A stretch of DNA of 26,155 bases from CAYLNG01 sp964497855 (GTDB lineage: Bacteria > Verrucomicrobiota > Kiritimatiellia > SS1-B-03-39 > UBA6053), in contig CAZCFM010000047.1 of assembly GCA_964497855.1 (NCBI GenBank), forward strand, positions 1 through 26,155, written 5' to 3'. The notes below the pieces were generated by a model that was not told the DNA's origin, made no database searches, and saw nothing but the letters and a program-made list of their open reading frames with translations. Numbering within the stretch: the first letter of the stretch is position 1; each line of letters opens with the position of its first letter. Below are positions 24,423-26,155 of the stretch, piece after piece. The position numbers and the translations under genes are program-made.

Positions 24423-24514
24423 ATGCTCCAAAGGCCGGGCCGCTGATTTAAGTTTGAAATGAGGGCTCCGGTTGGTCCACAATCACGTTGAACCTCTAAC
24501 AAAGGAGCATGATC
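24423..24514 (+). ncRNA. Structured leader of the IS110 transposase; bridge-RNA candidate
   Basis: ATGCTCC (24423-24429) is complementary to GGAGCAT (24504-24510), which covers the transposase ribosome-binding site. Inside it, CCGGGCC (24435-24441) pairs with GGCTCCGG (24464-24471) with one bulge. IS110-group elements encode a bridge RNA in the non-coding end upstream of the recombinase, so this leader is a candidate, but target- and donor-binding loops cannot be assigned without element boundaries. Confidence 0.35.
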
Positions 24515-25549
24515 ATGAAGTCAACCGAAGCGCTGAATCAAGTATGTGCGGGAATCGACCTGCACTCAAGCAATGTTTTCATCGTGATTCTCGATGAAAC
24601 GGGAAAACGCGTTTTCAGCAAACGCCTTCCCAACAACCTCGACAAAATCCTGGAGGCCTTGAAGGGCTTTGAGGCTTTGAAACATGTTGCGGTTGAATCC
24701 ACCTACAACTGGTACTGGCTCGTGGATGGCTTGTCCGAGCATGGCTATCAGGTGCATTTGGCCAATCCCGCCCAGCTCAAGGAATCCGCCGCTCCCAAAT
24801 ACACCGATGACGCCCATGATGCCGAACACCTGGCCGATCTTTTGCAAAACGGGAAGCTTCCCGAGGGCTACATCTATCCCAAGGAGATCCGACCGGTGCG
24901 CGATGTCCTCCGCAGACGCCTGATGCTCGTCCGCCAACGCACTCAGACGATCCTCAGTCTGCAGGCGATGTATGCCCGCAGCACTGGAAAAATGATTTCC
25001 GGAGCCAAGCTGAAGAAGTGGACACTGCAGGATGTCCGCGCGCACTTCTCCCAGAAGGCGGACCAATTCAGCGGGGGCGAACTGCTCGCCACAATCCAGA
25101 GCCTGGACAAGCGGGTCAAGCGGATGGACGACTATGTCCGGGACTTCGCCAAACAATTCCCCGACTATGAGCGGATCCTGACCGTACCGGGCATCGGATT
25201 GGCATTGAGTCTGACCATCCTGCTGGAAAGCGGTCCCGTCGAACGATTCGCCAACCCCGGCTGCTACGCCTCCTACTGCCGGGCGGTCCCGAGCCGGCGG
25301 AAGAGCAACGAAAAATTCAAGGGGGAAAACAACCGCAAGAACGGGAACAAATTTCTCGGATGGGCCTACGTCGAAGCGGCCCAATTCGCGCAACAACACC
25401 ACCCCCGCATTCAGAGCTGGTTCGAGCGCAAGCTGCGCAGAACCTGCCGGAATGTGGCGCTGAAATCCCTTGCCGCCAAGTTGAGCAAGGCGACGTTCAT
25501 CCTGTTGCGCGACCAAAGCGATTTCAACGAGCAACTTCTGTTCGGCTGA
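24515..25549 (+). mobile_element. IS110-family transposase (DEDD recombinase)
   Basis: A 344-residue IS110-family transposase. The N-terminal DEDD RuvC-like domain shows GIDLHSSN (first Asp), VAVESTYNWYWLVDGL (Glu), and KYTDDAHDAEHLADLL (the last Asp pair). The C-terminal Transposase_20 domain shows ILTVPGIGLALSLTILLESG and FANPGCYASYCRAVPS, with a downstream conserved Ser region. ATG 24515 is chosen over 24509 because AAAGGAG (24501-24507) is then 7 nt away. The length is complete and there is no frameshift, so the element could be active. Full IS boundaries are not defined: IS110 elements lack ordinary terminal inverted repeats and target duplications. Flanks of about 100-250 nt upstream and up to 300 nt downstream are candidates for the element ends. 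Confidence 0.93.
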
Positions 25550-25552
25550 CAT

Positions 25553-25622
25553 GCGGCGTCTCCCGGAAACCAGTAACGGGTTGGGTCAAACCACCGGGCT
25601 GATTGGACCCGGGGGACGCCGC
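25553..25622 (+). ncRNA. Long stem-loop just after the transposase; alternative bridge-RNA candidate
   Basis: GCGGCGTCTCCCGG (25553-25566) pairs with CCGGGGGACGCCGC (25609-25622) over 14 positions with one U-G wobble, enclosing a 42-nt loop that itself holds complementary GGTT/AACC. It begins 4 nt after the transposase stop. IS1111-type members of IS110 carry their bridge RNA downstream, so this is the rival location; it might instead be a transcription-blocking structure. Confidence 0.35.
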
Positions 25623-25779
25623 GCTTTCGTAACGCTTGCTCAAGGATGTCGATTTGCCCCCGGCGTGAACCACTCACGGGTTGGAATCCCTTTTGAGGGA
25701 GAATCCACGCGGCTGAACCTCACACATGGAAGCGTACCGGGTACACAGTATTTTCTGGTCTCGCGAATGCGGGATGGGG

Positions 25780-25815
25780 TGTCGGGAAGCAGGCGCGGTC
25801 CGCGTCTGTCCGACA
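25780..25815. repeat. REP-like GC hairpin
   Basis: TGTCGG (25780-25785) pairs with CCGACA (25810-25815), and inside it CAGGCGCGG pairs with CCGCGTCTG around a single T, with one G-T wobble. No T-tract follows, so it is not a standard intrinsic terminator. It resembles dispersed palindromic units, but only one copy is seen here. Confidence 0.4.
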
Positions 25816-25965
25816 TCGAAAACCATACGGGTGACTGAATCAAATCATTTGGGGAAGAACTCCAGGCGAAAAGCTCCCGCGCAAGCACAACGCAGCCCGG
25901 CCAAACAGGAGAACCTTGTTTTTTTCGGGTCCGGGGGGAATTTGTGTATTGACCTCCTGCCTTTG

Positions 25966-26155
25966 ATGGGTGACCCTTTCCCCCAGACCAACCCCGACGG
26001 CTCCGAAATCACCACCGTCCGCTACCTCGACGGACGCACCAAGCTCGTCACCGGCTCCGGCACCGTCTCCCAAAGCTACACCTACGGCATCAACCCCGAT
26101 GGCTCCCAGTGGACCCGCACCGCCAGCGGCCCCAACGGCGAAGCCTGGCAAAAAT
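25966..26155 (+). CDS. RHS/YD-repeat-type protein, partial (runs off right edge)
   Basis: The frame from ATG 25966 (open upstream to at least 25924) reads MGDPFPQTNPDGSEITTVRY, then YLDGRTKLVTGSGTVSQSYTYG, NPDGSQWTRTASGPNGEAWQK to the window edge. The repeated DG.xxxTxxxYDxxG-like pattern is typical of RHS/YD-repeat shells, which encapsulate C-terminal toxins or act as surface proteins. The start is uncertain: no signal peptide or good ribosome-binding site is visible, so this may be the 5' end of a gene truncated or displaced by the neighbouring IS110 insertion rather than an intact start. Only about 63 residues are inside the window. Confidence 0.6.
   Translation, partial: MGDPFPQTNPDGSEITTVRYLDGRTKLVTGSGTVSQSYTYGINPDGSQWTRTASGPNGEAWQK

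Larger units (their letters stand above)
25550..25965. other. Non-coding region downstream of the transposase, with several stem-loops
   Basis: No convincing gene is present. The first part holds a long stem (25553-25622), listed separately. ACGGGTTGG occurs twice exactly 100 nt apart (25576-25584 and 25676-25684). A compact GC hairpin lies at 25780-25815. The right IS end probably falls inside this interval, but I cannot place it. Confidence 0.5.

Noticed and set aside
24320..25622. Terminal inverted repeats of the IS110 element (GTCCCCC...GGG upstream against the complement downstream)
   Set aside because: The similarity is limited to low-complexity C/G runs, and IS110 elements do not normally have such repeats.
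24266..25840. CRISPR array
   Set aside because: The repeats seen are inverted or two-copy only; no regularly spaced direct repeats and no cas genes are present.

Overview
The window suggests a Gram-negative member of the PVC group, most likely Verrucomicrobiota. This is an inference from the gene style: a secreted coiled-coil protein with a 'RLEATSRANGDLDGVQAARDEI'-like segment common in Planctomycetes and Verrucomicrobia, outer-membrane export parts, a YngK/GHL10-type glycoside hydrolase and RHS/YD repeats. No rRNA or tRNA is visible. Coding sequence is GC-rich except for one AT-rich island near 23.8-24.3 kb. A run of 100 N at 9536-9635, flanked by an identical 55-nt sequence, points to a draft or metagenome assembly.

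Layout. The left end (1-2881) holds the C-terminal part of a glycerate kinase, a secreted coiled-coil protein and a minus-strand sugar-phosphate-isomerase-like TIM barrel. A tight plus-strand run (2935-11009) follows: a zinc-ribbon protein, a Nudix hydrolase, a lipoate-ligase-like protein, an MBOAT acyltransferase, a one-TM protein, a DUF459-type SGNH protein, and a very large TPR + PgaB-like deacetylase + beta-barrel protein that reads as one gene once the false gap is closed. A minus-strand three-gene operon (10997-13159) encodes a receiver-only response regulator, a KaiC/RecA-like ATPase and an ExeA-like AAA ATPase. A second plus-strand operon (13280-23552) encodes a small membrane protein, a GHL10-type hydrolase, a PPC + TPR + jelly-roll-like protein, a hyaluronan-synthase-like GT2 with an N-terminal zinc ribbon, and a 1317-residue membrane-anchored deacetylase-like/TPR protein. 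The right end is accessory DNA: an AT-rich orphan ORF, an 81-bp perfect inverted-repeat element, an IS110-family transposase with structured flanks, and the start of an RHS-type repeat protein cut by the window edge.

Working together (inference): the two plus-strand operons and the regulators between them look like one synthase-dependent exopolysaccharide system. The GT2 would polymerise and translocate a glycan. The MBOAT, one-TM and SGNH proteins would O-acetylate it in the alginate-like manner. Two PgaB-like proteins and the GHL10 protein would bind, modify or trim it in the periplasm. The TPR/beta-barrel protein would carry it across the outer membrane. The most unusual points are a PgaA-like porin fused to a PgaB-like domain, loss of different metal-site residues in the two NodB-like domains, and a module shared by two neighbouring proteins and repeated inside one of them.
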